Below, piece after piece: positions 1 through 8,017 of a stretch of DNA of 33,994 bases (the first letter of the stretch is position 1; the number at the start of each line of letters is the position of its first letter). Source of the stretch: Cacconaster sp045641345 (GTDB lineage Bacteria > Bacteroidota > Bacteroidia > Bacteroidales > UBA932); NCBI GenBank assembly GCA_045641345.1, contig JAZUGR010000029.1, positions 1 through 33,994 on the forward strand, read 5' to 3'. A program made the translations under genes and the position numbers. The notes under the pieces are model-generated. The model had not been told where the DNA came from. It was given only the letters and a program-made list of their open reading frames with translations, and searched no databases.

Positions 1-1
1 C

Positions 2-718
2 ACCGCATCGGCGATGGAGAATGCAGGCAGGTGCCTCGACAAGATTGCCGATGGCAAGAACGCACCGGAATACGAAGTATATTCGAATATGGCATATATC
101 GGACTCGGCAAGGTGGAGGCCGGTATGAACTTCGGCAGGAAGTTCATTGATGCTGTCAGGGATTTTTTCATAAGGAAACCCGTCGGCGAGTACCAGAAAC
201 TGACAGAGCTTGCCTCCATCTGGGCTGTATATTGCACCGAGGATGCATACCTCAATTCATCCGAAGGGGAGTTGGATCTGGCATCTATATGGGGTGGCTA
301 TGACAATCGTGCAAAGACGGGTAACTCTACCGCAGGTTCCGGCTCAACTACTTCCAAGACGGACACCTTACCAGGTAGTGGACAAGGCACTGCCGCTCCC
401 GGAAACAACGAAAATAATCAGCAAATAAATGTTTCCATTAATATTATCGCCAATTCCGCCTTGGGCGAGTACATCAACTCCCTGGCGTCATCCTGCGAAA
501 ATATAAGGGCGGCCGGTGTTTCCGTAGAGCTCGGGAACGTAGCTGAAGAACAGCTTAAAAACTCAGTTCAACATTATTTTAAGAACTCTGTTTCGGAGCA
601 GGTCAGGAATTCGGCTGCTGAGCAGGTCAGGAATTCAGCCCAGGAGGCGATGCGTGCCGCTTTTCCCGGCGAAATAGGAGGTGGGCTCAACATTAGACCT
701 GTAATAATTGACGAGTAG
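2..718 (+). CDS. Hypothetical protein, 5'-truncated by the window edge
   Basis: The reading frame is open from the first bases; the first in-frame ATG is at 14, so the gene probably starts outside the window. I do not recognise a family. From the ATG the 234-residue part has a mixed helical N-terminal third, a low-complexity Gly/Ser/Thr/Asn/Gln linker (about residues 98-137), and a C-terminal segment built on an 8-residue repeat of the type xEQV(R/K)NSA: EEQLKNSV, QHYFKNSV, SEQVRNSA, AEQVRNSA. Such repeats suggest an extended helical or coiled region. Base composition looks more AT-rich than the rest of the window, which hints at different ancestry. The stop overlaps the proposed TTG start of the next gene by 11 nt, so the two may be translationally coupled. 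Confidence 0.55.
   Translation, partial: TASAMENAGRCLDKIADGKNAPEYEVYSNMAYIGLGKVEAGMNFGRKFIDAVRDFFIRKPVGEYQKLTELASIWAVYCTEDAYLNSSEGELDLASIWGGYDNRAKTGNSTAGSGSTTSKTDTLPGSGQGTAAPGNNENNQQINVSINIIANSALGEYINSLASSCENIRAAGVSVELGNVAEEQLKNSVQHYFKNSVSEQVRNSAAEQVRNSAQEAMRAAFPGEIGGGLNIRPVIIDE
596..643 (+). repeat. Tandem 24-bp repeat inside the first gene
   Basis: Two adjacent 24-bp units (596-619 and 620-643) differ only near their ends and encode SEQVRNSA and AEQVRNSA. Two more diverged units precede them at the protein level. The pattern looks like in-frame expansion of a coding repeat. Confidence 0.8.
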
Positions 719-1289
719 GATAAAATTCTTGACAATCTGTGGACTATGTGCCGTTTGTGCCATAGTCCGCAGTTCTGTTGTCTCCGCCCAGACCGTCTAT
801 CAGTACAAGGCGGATGACGGCAACGCCGGGGTGGGAGCGCTGCCCCACACCACTATCCAGATGGGGCTGGCCCCTATGAATATGGCCTATTTCGTCTCCC
901 CTTCCAACGAGCGCTACGACCATCTGTTCAAGCACGAATACACCCACGTGGTGATGGCCGATAAGACAAACGGCCGTGATGATGCCTGGCGCCGCTTTAC
1001 CGGCAACAAGGTGGTGGTCAATTCCAAGTATCCCCTGAGCGCCCTCTGGAGTTATCTGGATGCTCCCAGGTGGTATGCGCCCAGATGGTACCACGAGGGG
1101 ATAGCCTGCTTTATGGAGACCTGGCTCGGAGACGGTGCCGGAAGGGCCCTCGGAGGCTATGACGAAACATATTTCCGCACCCACGTCAAGGAGGGGCAGG
1201 ATCTCTACTCGGTGGTGGGCCTCGAAACGGAGGGCTCCACTTCCGATTTTCAGCAGGGCGAGTTCATGGTTTCGCTCAAGCTCCTGTAG
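708..1289 (+). pseudogene. Secreted HExxH metalloprotease (peptidase MA-like), apparently C-terminally truncated
   Basis: The best start is TTG at 708, overlapping the previous stop: it gives a short basic N-terminus (TSRIK), a hydrophobic stretch and a signal-peptidase site near VVSA-QT (residues 25-29). Zinc-protease motifs are intact: HEYTH at residues 76-80 and a downstream glutamate in WYHEGIACFMETW (E130), the arrangement of gluzincins of the peptidase MA type. As I recall, Bacteroidetes relatives are several hundred residues longer, with beta-propeller and outer-membrane barrel regions after the protease domain. This protein ends at residue 193, soon after the conserved DLYSVVGLETEG stretch. 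The final residues (GEFMVSLKLL) look like a lone beta strand, so an internal deletion joining the protease domain to an old C-terminus is possible. A short functional protease is not excluded. The stop lies 22 nt before the tRNA-Gly promoter. Confidence 0.6.
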
Positions 1290-1310
1290 CGCCAAAATTT
1301 TGCAACAAAA

Positions 1311-1341
1311 TTTGCAGTTGTAAAAATTTGTCGTACATTTG
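1311..1341 (+). promoter_or_regulatory. Promoter of tRNA-Gly
   Basis: TTTG at 1311-1314, exactly 19 nt, then TACATTTG at 1334-1341: a full match to the Bacteroidetes primary-sigma consensus. The predicted start near 1348 is a few nt before the tRNA. Confidence 0.85.
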
Positions 1342-1351
1342 CAGTCCCAAT

Positions 1352-1493
<142 letters not shown>

Positions 1494-1570
1494 ACCCCGA
1501 ACCCCCCGAGGGGGTGGCTTGCGGGAGCAAGCCGGGGGTAGAAACGGATCGCGGCAGCCCGCTTGCGGGC
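1494..1570. other. GC-rich spacer between the two tRNA-Gly repeats
   Basis: This 77-bp spacer is very GC-rich and full of short perfect hairpins: CCCCC-GA-GGGGG, GGCTTGC-GGGA-GCAAGCC (1516-1533) and GCCCGC-TT-GCGGGC just before the second repeat. It does not resemble the 5' half of a tRNA. I see no coding sequence of its own. Confidence 0.6.
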
Positions 1571-1659
1571 TTCGAGTCTCGTTTTCCGCTCCATACGAAG
1601 AAAGGTGGCCTTTGTGGCGGCCTTTCTTCGTATATGGGTTGGCCGGCCTCGGGCGAGCG
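1571..1659 (+). repeat. Direct repeat copy B: tRNA-Gly 3' fragment without a 5' half
   Basis: This is the second copy of the 1405-1493 segment, offset by 166 bp, 86 of 89 positions identical. It holds the T-loop, 3' acceptor strand, CCA and hairpin (1596-1609 with 1617-1630). The upstream bases cannot form the T-stem, D-arm or anticodon arm, so it is a tRNA fragment and not a gene. Confidence 0.9.
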
Positions 1660-1678
1660 TTTTTTTGTTTAAGTTTGT

Positions 1679-1686
1679 TATATTTG
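1679..1686 (+). promoter_or_regulatory. -7 element of the hydrolase lipoprotein gene
   Basis: TATATTTG matches TAnnTTTG and ends only 6 nt before the ATG at 1693. No good TTTG lies 19 nt upstream. If it is used, the transcript would have almost no 5' leader. Confidence 0.55.
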
Positions 1687-1692
1687 CAAATT

Positions 1693-2937
1693 ATGAAACG
1701 AACGTTTTTACTTATGGCACTTGCCGCGACCCTGGCCGCGGGGTGCTCGAAGGAACCCGCCCCGAGTGGCGACAAAGAGAAAGAACAGGAAAAGGCTACG
1801 GCCGTAACCGGCATAAAACTCTCCAAAACCGATATCCTGCTCAAACAGGGGGAGACTTTCAAGATTACGGCGACAGCCCTTCCCTACGACGCCGACAACA
1901 GGGACGTCAGGTGGTCGAGCAAGAACAACAGCGTCGTATCTGTCTCCGCAAGCGGCTCGAATGATGCCACCTGCACCGTCACCGCCGCCAGAGCGGGCTC
2001 TTCGGTTATCACCGTCACTTCCAAGGACGGGAGCAACGTGAGCGCCCTCTGCAGGGTTACGGTCAACGCGGCCGGTTTTGAATTTTCGAGGGGCAAGCGC
2101 GACAGCGTGCGGTTTTACAGCCACCACAGCTGGGTTTACACCTCTGGCAACGTGCCCGACAGCGCCAACAACGTGATGCTGTATTACTACATCCCCTCCG
2201 GCGGGGCCGACCTCAAGAACAAGCGGGTGCAGTTCGTGATGCACGGCACCACCCGCAACGCCTGGGACTACTGCGATTACTGGAAGGCCGATGCCGACAA
2301 GTACGACCTCGTGATCCTCGCGCCCTGTTTCCCCAAAAAACCTTACGACAACAACCGTTACCAGTATGGCAGCGTGGTGGATGCATCCGGAGCGTTCAAC
2401 GACCCGGAGAACAACACCTACCGTATGATAGAGAGCATATTCGATTTCTTCATCGGGTGCACCGGTTCCACCCAGGCGAAATACAACATCTGGGGTCACT
2501 CCGCCGGAGGGCAGTTCTGCCACCGTTTCGCCCAGTTCGCCTATGCCCCGAGGGTTGAATATATAGTGGCCGCCAATCCGGGCAACTATACGTTCCCCGA
2601 CGACACCAAGGAGTACCCGTACGGATGGCTCGGCAAGCGTGGCACGTACGAAAGCCAGACGGGTGTCAGCCGCGCCGACATCTATGCCAAGAAGTTGATT
2701 CTGATGCTCGGCACGAGCGACGTCCAGCTTGATGATAATCTTCCCCAAACCGAGAATGATAAAGCCCAGGGCAAAAACCGCTATGAACGCGGCCAGAATT
2801 TCTTCGCTTTCTGCCAGGAAGACGCCTCCAGGAGGAGCCTGACGCTCAACTGGAAAAGGGTTGACGTGCCGGGTGTGGCTCACAATGGCGGCGAGATGGG
2901 CAAAAAGGCCGCCGCATTGCTCTACGAGCCTCAGTAG
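1693..2937 (+). CDS. Lipoprotein with Ig-like (BIG2) domain and alpha/beta-hydrolase domain
   Basis: The 414-residue product starts with a lipoprotein signal (basic MKRT, hydrophobic core, lipobox LAAGC with Cys18). A Lys/Glu-rich linker follows, then a bacterial Ig-like BIG2 domain (about residues 37-125) with the typical TALP and VTVTS strands. The rest is an alpha/beta hydrolase: oxyanion-region motif VMHGTTRNAWDY (182-193), nucleophile elbow GHSAGG with Ser270, and a likely catalytic His397 in VAHNGG. It is probably a surface- or periplasm-anchored esterase or peptidase-like hydrolase; the substrate cannot be read from sequence. The frame is open far upstream through the tRNA-Gly, but only the ATG at 1693 gives a signal peptide and follows a -7 element. 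The next gene starts 25 bp downstream. Confidence 0.85.
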   Translation: MKRTFLLMALAATLAAGCSKEPAPSGDKEKEQEKATAVTGIKLSKTDILLKQGETFKITATALPYDADNRDVRWSSKNNSVVSVSASGSNDATCTVTAARAGSSVITVTSKDGSNVSALCRVTVNAAGFEFSRGKRDSVRFYSHHSWVYTSGNVPDSANNVMLYYYIPSGGADLKNKRVQFVMHGTTRNAWDYCDYWKADADKYDLVILAPCFPKKPYDNNRYQYGSVVDASGAFNDPENNTYRMIESIFDFFIGCTGSTQAKYNIWGHSAGGQFCHRFAQFAYAPRVEYIVAANPGNYTFPDDTKEYPYGWLGKRGTYESQTGVSRADIYAKKLILMLGTSDVQLDDNLPQTENDKAQGKNRYERGQNFFAFCQEDASRRSLTLNWKRVDVPGVAHNGGEMGKKAAALLYEPQ

Positions 2938-2962
2938 CCCCGGGGCAGTCTGACATAACCGG

Positions 2963-3877
2963 ATGCCGTCGAGGAAACAATATGTGTTCAATCGGGAAAC
3001 CCTCTCTTACGACGAGGCGGGTGTCTCGCTCCGCACCATTGCCCTGAAGGCCGGGGGACTCCTGCTTTCGGGGTTCCTTTGTTTCCTTCTCTACGGATAT
3101 CTCTACACCGCGGTGCTGGGCCTCAAGCTGCCCAAGATGATCTATCTCGAAAGGGAGAACGCGCGTCTCGTGTCGCGCTTCGAAATCCTCGAAGAGCATC
3201 TGGATGAGCAGGAGCACGTCCTTGCCGGGATAGGGATGAGGGACAATGCCGTCTATCGCCCCATCTTCGGGATGGAACAGACCCAGCCCTTTGCCGGCGA
3301 AAGTTCCCACGGAGGGGCGCCAGCACTTGTGCGCGGGAGGGTGGATGCCCTTTCAATGCGCACCGTCGTGCAGTCGAAATCGTTCGACGAGGTGGAGATG
3401 CTGGCCAGAAGGGCCGGCGACATGGCCGCCTGCATACCCAATATCTCCCCCATCGATATGCACGATGCGCGGGTGGGGATATCGAGTCCGTTCGGCTATC
3501 GCATCCATCCGATCTACAACAGGGTGTCGCACCATCACGGCATCGACCTCAGGGGCCCCGTGGGGCTTCCGGTGTATGCCACCGCCGACGGCGTGGTGAA
3601 GATGGCCGAAAAGAATTTCATGGGTTACGGCAACTGCGTGATGATAGACCACGGCTTCGGCTACAAGACCCGCTACGCCCATCTGCAGAAAATGCTGGTC
3701 GCCGAGGGGCAGAAGGTGTCCCGGGGCGACAGGATTGCGACCCTCGGGCGCTCGGGGCGTTCCACCGGGGCGCACCTTCATTATGAAGTGATATTCCACG
3801 ACCATCCCGTGAATCCGTGGAATTATCTCGACAACCTTTCGGTCGAGGAATATCGCGGGATAGTGCATTCGAAATAG
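2963..3877 (+). CDS. M23-family metallopeptidase, membrane-anchored
   Basis: A 304-residue LytM/M23 protein. A cytoplasmic N-terminus with the typical YVFNRETLSYD stretch is followed by one transmembrane segment (about residues 31-53), a short coiled coil (about 60-90) and a C-terminal M23 domain (about 175-290). The zinc ligands are present: H191-x3-D195 in HHHGID and HLHYE (H271, H273), so it should be an active peptidoglycan endopeptidase acting in the periplasm. The start is the ATG at 2963; there is no Shine-Dalgarno, as usual here. The next gene, a paralogue of the same design, begins 1 nt after this stop, so the pair is surely co-transcribed. Confidence 0.9.
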   Translation: MPSRKQYVFNRETLSYDEAGVSLRTIALKAGGLLLSGFLCFLLYGYLYTAVLGLKLPKMIYLERENARLVSRFEILEEHLDEQEHVLAGIGMRDNAVYRPIFGMEQTQPFAGESSHGGAPALVRGRVDALSMRTVVQSKSFDEVEMLARRAGDMAACIPNISPIDMHDARVGISSPFGYRIHPIYNRVSHHHGIDLRGPVGLPVYATADGVVKMAEKNFMGYGNCVMIDHGFGYKTRYAHLQKMLVAEGQKVSRGDRIATLGRSGRSTGAHLHYEVIFHDHPVNPWNYLDNLSVEEYRGIVHSK

Positions 3878-3878
3878 T

Positions 3879-4841
3879 ATGAAGAGGCTCGAATTCAATC
3901 CGGGGGATCTTGCTGCAGGCCACAGGCGGGTGACCGTGGCCCGCGCCTGCCTCAAGGCGGCCGGGTTCATTGTGGTGAGCTTTTTCGTAGCGGTGCTGTA
4001 TTATCTCGTGTTCGCCCTCCTGTACGATACGGAGAACGAGCGCACGCTCAAGGAGGAGAACCGCCGCCTGGCGTCGGAATACGATGCGATGACATCCCGC
4101 ACGGAGCTGGTCGACAATGTCATCGAGGGGATAATCCTCCGCGACGAGGCCATCTACAAGGACGTTTTCAATGCATCCATACCAAATTACGTGGTCAATG
4201 CGGTGACCTTGTCCGACCTTGATTTTTCGCGGATGGTGCGCCAGGACGAAAGCGTGCTGGTCGAGAGGGCCAACCGTATGGTTTCCTCCGCCGACAGCAC
4301 TGCTGCAACAGTATCCTCCACCCTCGACTCGCTGCTTGCCGCCTCCGCCTCGGGAGAGCGGGGCCTCGCCTCCATCCCGTCCCTCGTGCCGGTGCGCAAT
4401 TTTTCGGTGGGGCAGACAGGGGCCTCGGTGGGAGAGCGCTACAATCCGTTCTTCAAAACCATACGCTGCCATACGGGCATAGATATAATGGTCCCGGTGG
4501 GAACGGAGGTCATAGCTCCCTCCGACGGGGTGGTGCTGTCGGTCAAGACGAATGACCGCGGCGCCGGCAAGGTGCTTGCAATCGACCACGGGGGCGGAAT
4601 CGGCACCCTCTACAAGCATCTGGACAACGTATATGTCTCCCGTGGTATGATAGTGAAGAGGGGCAGATGTATCGCCACGGTCGGGACCTCGGGCCGCAGT
4701 TTCGCGCCCCATCTGCATTACGAGGTGACGAAGGATGGCAGATATATGGAGCCGGTACACTATTTCTTCGCCGACCTCGACGCGGTTTCATATCAGAAAA
4801 CGCTCCTTCTGGCATCCACCACGGGGCAATCGATGGATTAA
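3879..4841 (+). CDS. M23-family metallopeptidase, second paralogue
   Basis: 320 residues with the same plan as its neighbour: cytoplasmic N-terminus, transmembrane segment (about residues 28-49), coiled coil (about 52-75), then a Ser/Ala-rich linker and a C-terminal M23 domain. Ligand motifs CHTGID and HLHYE are intact and the domain is otherwise well conserved, so it is predicted active. It is diverged from the first copy mainly in the linker. It starts 1 nt after the upstream stop and is followed 13 nt later by a MerR-type gene. Two adjacent membrane-anchored M23 proteins suggest a division-of-labour or heteromeric endopeptidase in cell-wall remodelling; that is inference. Confidence 0.9.
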   Translation: MKRLEFNPGDLAAGHRRVTVARACLKAAGFIVVSFFVAVLYYLVFALLYDTENERTLKEENRRLASEYDAMTSRTELVDNVIEGIILRDEAIYKDVFNASIPNYVVNAVTLSDLDFSRMVRQDESVLVERANRMVSSADSTAATVSSTLDSLLAASASGERGLASIPSLVPVRNFSVGQTGASVGERYNPFFKTIRCHTGIDIMVPVGTEVIAPSDGVVLSVKTNDRGAGKVLAIDHGGGIGTLYKHLDNVYVSRGMIVKRGRCIATVGTSGRSFAPHLHYEVTKDGRYMEPVHYFFADLDAVSYQKTLLLASTTGQSMD

Positions 4842-4854
4842 GGACAATCAATAT

Positions 4855-5187
4855 ATGGCACAGGACAGCGGAAAACTTTATTACACAATCGGCGAGGTGG
4901 CCGCCCTGCTCGGCGAGAACACGTCGCTTGTCAGATTCTGGTCGGACAACTTCCCCAAACTGGTGTCGCCCAAACGCACGGCAAACAAGAACAACCGCCT
5001 TTATATGGCGAAGGACATCGAGGCCCTGCGCAGGATCCACTATCTGGTCAAGGGCTGCGGCCTCACGCTCGATGGAGCCCGCCGCAGGATGGAAAGCGGT
5101 GACGGGACTCTCGACAGGAGGGTGGAGGCGGTGTCCAGGCTGAAGGACATCCGCGCACAGCTGAAGGAAATACACGACGAAATGTAA
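4855..5187 (+). CDS. MerR-type transcriptional regulator, small
   Basis: 110 residues, almost only a MerR-type winged helix-turn-helix. YYTIGEVAALLGENTSLVRFW is the recognition unit, followed by the wing (KRTANKNNRLY) and the second helical pair (DIEALRRIHYLVK, LTLDGARRRM). The short C-terminal helix ends the protein, with no effector domain or sensing cysteines. I chose the ATG at 4855, because the earlier in-frame ATG at 4735 lies inside the M23 gene and adds an unrelated N-terminus. Target genes are unknown; its place directly after the M23 pair suggests a link to envelope functions. Confidence 0.87.
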   Translation: MAQDSGKLYYTIGEVAALLGENTSLVRFWSDNFPKLVSPKRTANKNNRLYMAKDIEALRRIHYLVKGCGLTLDGARRRMESGDGTLDRRVEAVSRLKDIRAQLKEIHDEM

Positions 5188-5216
5188 AAGCTTCGCGGTA
5201 TTTTGGAAAAATTCCA

Positions 5217-5224
5217 TAACTTTG
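5217..5224 (+). promoter_or_regulatory. -7 element of the zinc-ribbon/dnaB/rnf unit
   Basis: TAACTTTG matches TAnnTTTG and gives a leader of about 40 nt before the ATG at 5272. I see no TTTG at the usual 19-nt distance. It is the only recognised promoter before dnaB, rseC and the rnf genes. Confidence 0.6.
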
Positions 5225-5271
5225 CCGTTTGCGCAGATAATTGACAAACAAAACATATACAATAGCGAATT

Positions 5272-6111
5272 ATGGCTACAAAAAAGGCAAAAACAGTTGC
5301 GGCCGCACCCGTTTCAAAGGATGAGACATTCGTGTCTCTGACAATGTCGAAGGCCGCCGGCGATTCGGATGCCGTGGCAATCGAAGACAAACTCCACGCA
5401 CTCTACAATATCCAGCAGCTCGATACCCAGATCGACAAGATCTATCTTCTCAGGGGCGAACTCCCTCTCGAGGTGAAGGATATCGAAGACGAGGTCGAGG
5501 GGCTCAAGACCCGTATCGCCAACTACGAAAAGGATCTTGCAGCCGCCGAGGCTCAGATTGCGGGCAACAAGCAGAAGATTACGGAGGCCGAGGAGGCAAT
5601 CGCAAAATATACCGCGCAGCAGGAGAAGGTCAAGAACAACCGCGAATACGAGTCGATAGGCAAGGAGCTCGAGTTCCAGGACCTCGAAATCCAGTCGGCC
5701 AACAAGCATATCAAGGACGATCAGATTCTCTGCGAGGAGAAGAAGGCTGCCATAGAGGATACCAAAGCCCGTCTTGCAATGCGCGAGGAGGACCTTTCGG
5801 GCAAGAAGGCGGAGCTTGAAACGATTGTGGAAGAGACGGCCAAGGACGAGGAGCGTCTGCTCAAGGAGAGGGAGGCCCTCGCCGCCAAGGTTGACCAGCG
5901 TATGCTCAATGCCTACGACAGGGTGAGGTCGAACACCAAGAACAAGCTCGCTGTGGTTACCGTCCAGCGCGATGCCTGCGGCGGATGCTTCAACAAGATT
6001 CCTTCGCAGCGCCAGCTCGACATCAATTCCAACAAAAAGATTATCGTCTGCGAATATTGCGGGCGCATACTCGTAAGTTCCCAGTTCGCTTCGCAGTCCA
6101 AGGAGCAGTAA
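5272..6111 (+). CDS. C4-type zinc-ribbon coiled-coil protein (DUF164-like)
   Basis: 279 residues. A Lys/Ala-rich N-terminus precedes a long antiparallel coiled coil (about residues 40-225, rich in Glu, Lys and Ala) and a C-terminal zinc ribbon with cysteine pairs CGGC and CEYCGR. This is the architecture of the DUF164 / C4-type zinc-ribbon family found across bacteria, whose members are thought to bind nucleic acid or other proteins. The exact role is unknown. The gene is 11 bp upstream of dnaB and shares its promoter region, so it is probably expressed with the replicative helicase. Confidence 0.87.
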   Translation: MATKKAKTVAAAPVSKDETFVSLTMSKAAGDSDAVAIEDKLHALYNIQQLDTQIDKIYLLRGELPLEVKDIEDEVEGLKTRIANYEKDLAAAEAQIAGNKQKITEAEEAIAKYTAQQEKVKNNREYESIGKELEFQDLEIQSANKHIKDDQILCEEKKAAIEDTKARLAMREEDLSGKKAELETIVEETAKDEERLLKEREALAAKVDQRMLNAYDRVRSNTKNKLAVVTVQRDACGGCFNKIPSQRQLDINSNKKIIVCEYCGRILVSSQFASQSKEQ

Positions 6112-6122
6112 ACGATTGACCT

Positions 6123-7583
6123 ATGGCCGGAGCCCCGCGGAAACCCAAATCTGTCAACCTCGAAAAGTTCGGGGAGGAGCTTGGCGGGCTCAAGCCGCCG
6201 CAGGCCTCCGACATCGAGGAGGCGGTGCTCGGTGCGCTCCTGCTCGAGCCCAACGTGGTTCCCGACGTGCTCGACCAGATCTCGGAGGAGTGCTTCTATA
6301 ATCCCAATCACGGCAAGGTGTTCAAGGCAATCGCCACCCTTGCCAGAAGCAACGCCCCCATAGATATCTTCACCGTATCCGACGAGCTCCGCAAGAGCGG
6401 AGACCTCGACTCGGTGGGCGGTATGGCGTTTCTGAGCAAGCTGAGCCTCAAGATAGGCGCGGCGGCCCACGTCGACTACCATACCAAGCTCCTTCTCCAG
6501 AAATGGATACAGCGGGAGCTGATAACCATCTCCCTTCAGGCCATCAACTCCTCCTACACCGACGACCTGCCGGTCGATACCCTTATCGACAACGTGCAGA
6601 ACAGCATCTTCACCCTGGCGGAGAAGAATATGAAGCGTGAAACCGCTCCGATCCAGTCGGTGATAAACCGTGCGGTGAGCGAAATCGAAGCCAACCAGAA
6701 GCGTACCGACAACCTGAGCGGCGTGCCTTCCGGCTACCGCGGCATCGACGAGGTCACCTATGGCTGGCAGAGGTCCGACCTCATAATAATAGCGGCCCGC
6801 CCCTCCGTCGGTAAAACAGCATTCGTGCTCACGATGGCCCGCAATATGACGGTGGTCCATCACGTGCCGGTGGCCCTCTTCTCGCTCGAAATGAGCGACA
6901 CGCAGCTCATCAAGCGAATCATGGTGTCCGAAACCGGCATCACGGCCGAAAAGATGAACGGCGTCAAAAAAATGACGCAGGCCGAGTGGAAGCACTTCAA
7001 CGACAGCCTGGTGCAGCTTGAAAACGCACCGTTGTGGATTGACGACACCCCGTCGCTTTCCATCTTTGAATTCCGCTCCAAGGCGCGCCGTCTTGTGAGC
7101 AACAATCACGTCAAGCTTATCGTGATAGACTACCTGCAGCTTATGACAGGCCCTCCCGAGCTCAAGGGCATGAGGGAGCAGGAAGTCTCCCATATATCCC
7201 GTCAGCTCAAGTCAATAGCCAAGGAACTTGACATTCCGATAATAGCCCTCTCGCAGCTCAACCGAGCTGTCGAGACCCGTGGGGGCAACAAGCGTCCGCA
7301 GCTGAGCGACCTCAGGGAATCGGGCGCGATAGAGCAGGATGCCGATATCGTGATGTTCATCCATCGTCCCGAAATGATGGGAGTGCAGGATGAGAACACC
7401 TATCCCGGGCAGACCGACCTTATCATCGCCAAGCACAGGAACGGTGAGGTTACGGACGTGCGGATGAGATTCCTGGCTTCGGAGGTTCGTTTTGTCGATG
7501 AAAATGACGGCCCGTCGTACGACGACGGCGCCGGATACGTAGATATTGACAGTTCAATGACACCGGCCAGTGACTTTGAGTAA
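6123..7583 (+). CDS. dnaB: Replicative DNA helicase DnaB
   Basis: 486 residues, full length. An N-terminal DnaB domain (about 28-130) and linker lead to the RecA-like helicase domain (about 185-470). Walker A is ARPSVGKT (225-232), Walker B is LIVIDYLQL (332-340), and the SQLNR(A)VE arginine-rich motif and DLRESGAIEQDAD are present. It unwinds DNA ahead of the replication fork as a hexamer and recruits primase. No intein interrupts the usual insertion sites. The stop overlaps the proposed GTG start of the RseC-family gene by 14 nt, linking dnaB to the rnf cluster. Confidence 0.97.
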   Translation: MAGAPRKPKSVNLEKFGEELGGLKPPQASDIEEAVLGALLLEPNVVPDVLDQISEECFYNPNHGKVFKAIATLARSNAPIDIFTVSDELRKSGDLDSVGGMAFLSKLSLKIGAAAHVDYHTKLLLQKWIQRELITISLQAINSSYTDDLPVDTLIDNVQNSIFTLAEKNMKRETAPIQSVINRAVSEIEANQKRTDNLSGVPSGYRGIDEVTYGWQRSDLIIIAARPSVGKTAFVLTMARNMTVVHHVPVALFSLEMSDTQLIKRIMVSETGITAEKMNGVKKMTQAEWKHFNDSLVQLENAPLWIDDTPSLSIFEFRSKARRLVSNNHVKLIVIDYLQLMTGPPELKGMREQEVSHISRQLKSIAKELDIPIIALSQLNRAVETRGGNKRPQLSDLRESGAIEQDADIVMFIHRPEMMGVQDENTYPGQTDLIIAKHRNGEVTDVRMRFLASEVRFVDENDGPSYDDGAGYVDIDSSMTPASDFE

Positions 7584-8016
7584 AAGCAGAAATATCAGAA
7601 TCGAACACGAAGGCCGTGTGGTCGACGTGGATGAGCGCTACATCCGTGTGGAGATCATCGACAAGTCGGCCTGTGCAATGTGCAGGGCGAAGGAGCTGTG
7701 TGCGGCAAGCGAAGAATCGATAAGGACGATTGACATCCCCCTTACTTCCCAGGTGCTGCTGGACGGCTATCAGGTGGGGGAGAAGGTGCGTGTGGTGCTT
7801 GCCTCTTCGCTCGGGGCCCGGGCGGTGATCCTTGCCTACGGCGTTCCGCTCGTGGTGCTGCTCGCTTCGCTGCTGGCCTCTTCGGCCTGCGGTCTTGCCG
7901 AACTGTACGCCGCCTTGTGCGCGATAGGCGCCGTGGCGCTTTATTATGCGGCCCTTTATCTCTTCAGGGGCTCTCTTGACAGGGTTTTCCTTTTTTCTCT
8001 CGAAAAATTGAATTGA
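7570..8016 (+). CDS. RseC/MucC-family membrane protein (SoxR-reducing system)
   Basis: 148 residues. The N-terminal half carries a cysteine cluster, CAMCRAKELC, and beta-rich sequence; the C-terminal half has two transmembrane helices (about residues 78-100 and 107-130). This is the RseC/MucC layout. In other bacteria RseC works with Rnf-like (Rsx) complexes that keep SoxR reduced, and in Bacteroidetes the family heads rnf operons, as here. The start may be GTG at 7570 or TTG at 7576; both overlap the end of dnaB. rnfB follows after 1 nt. Confidence 0.85.
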   Translation: MTLSKSRNIRIEHEGRVVDVDERYIRVEIIDKSACAMCRAKELCAASEESIRTIDIPLTSQVLLDGYQVGEKVRVVLASSLGARAVILAYGVPLVVLLASLLASSACGLAELYAALCAIGAVALYYAALYLFRGSLDRVFLFSLEKLN

Positions 8017-8017
8017 T

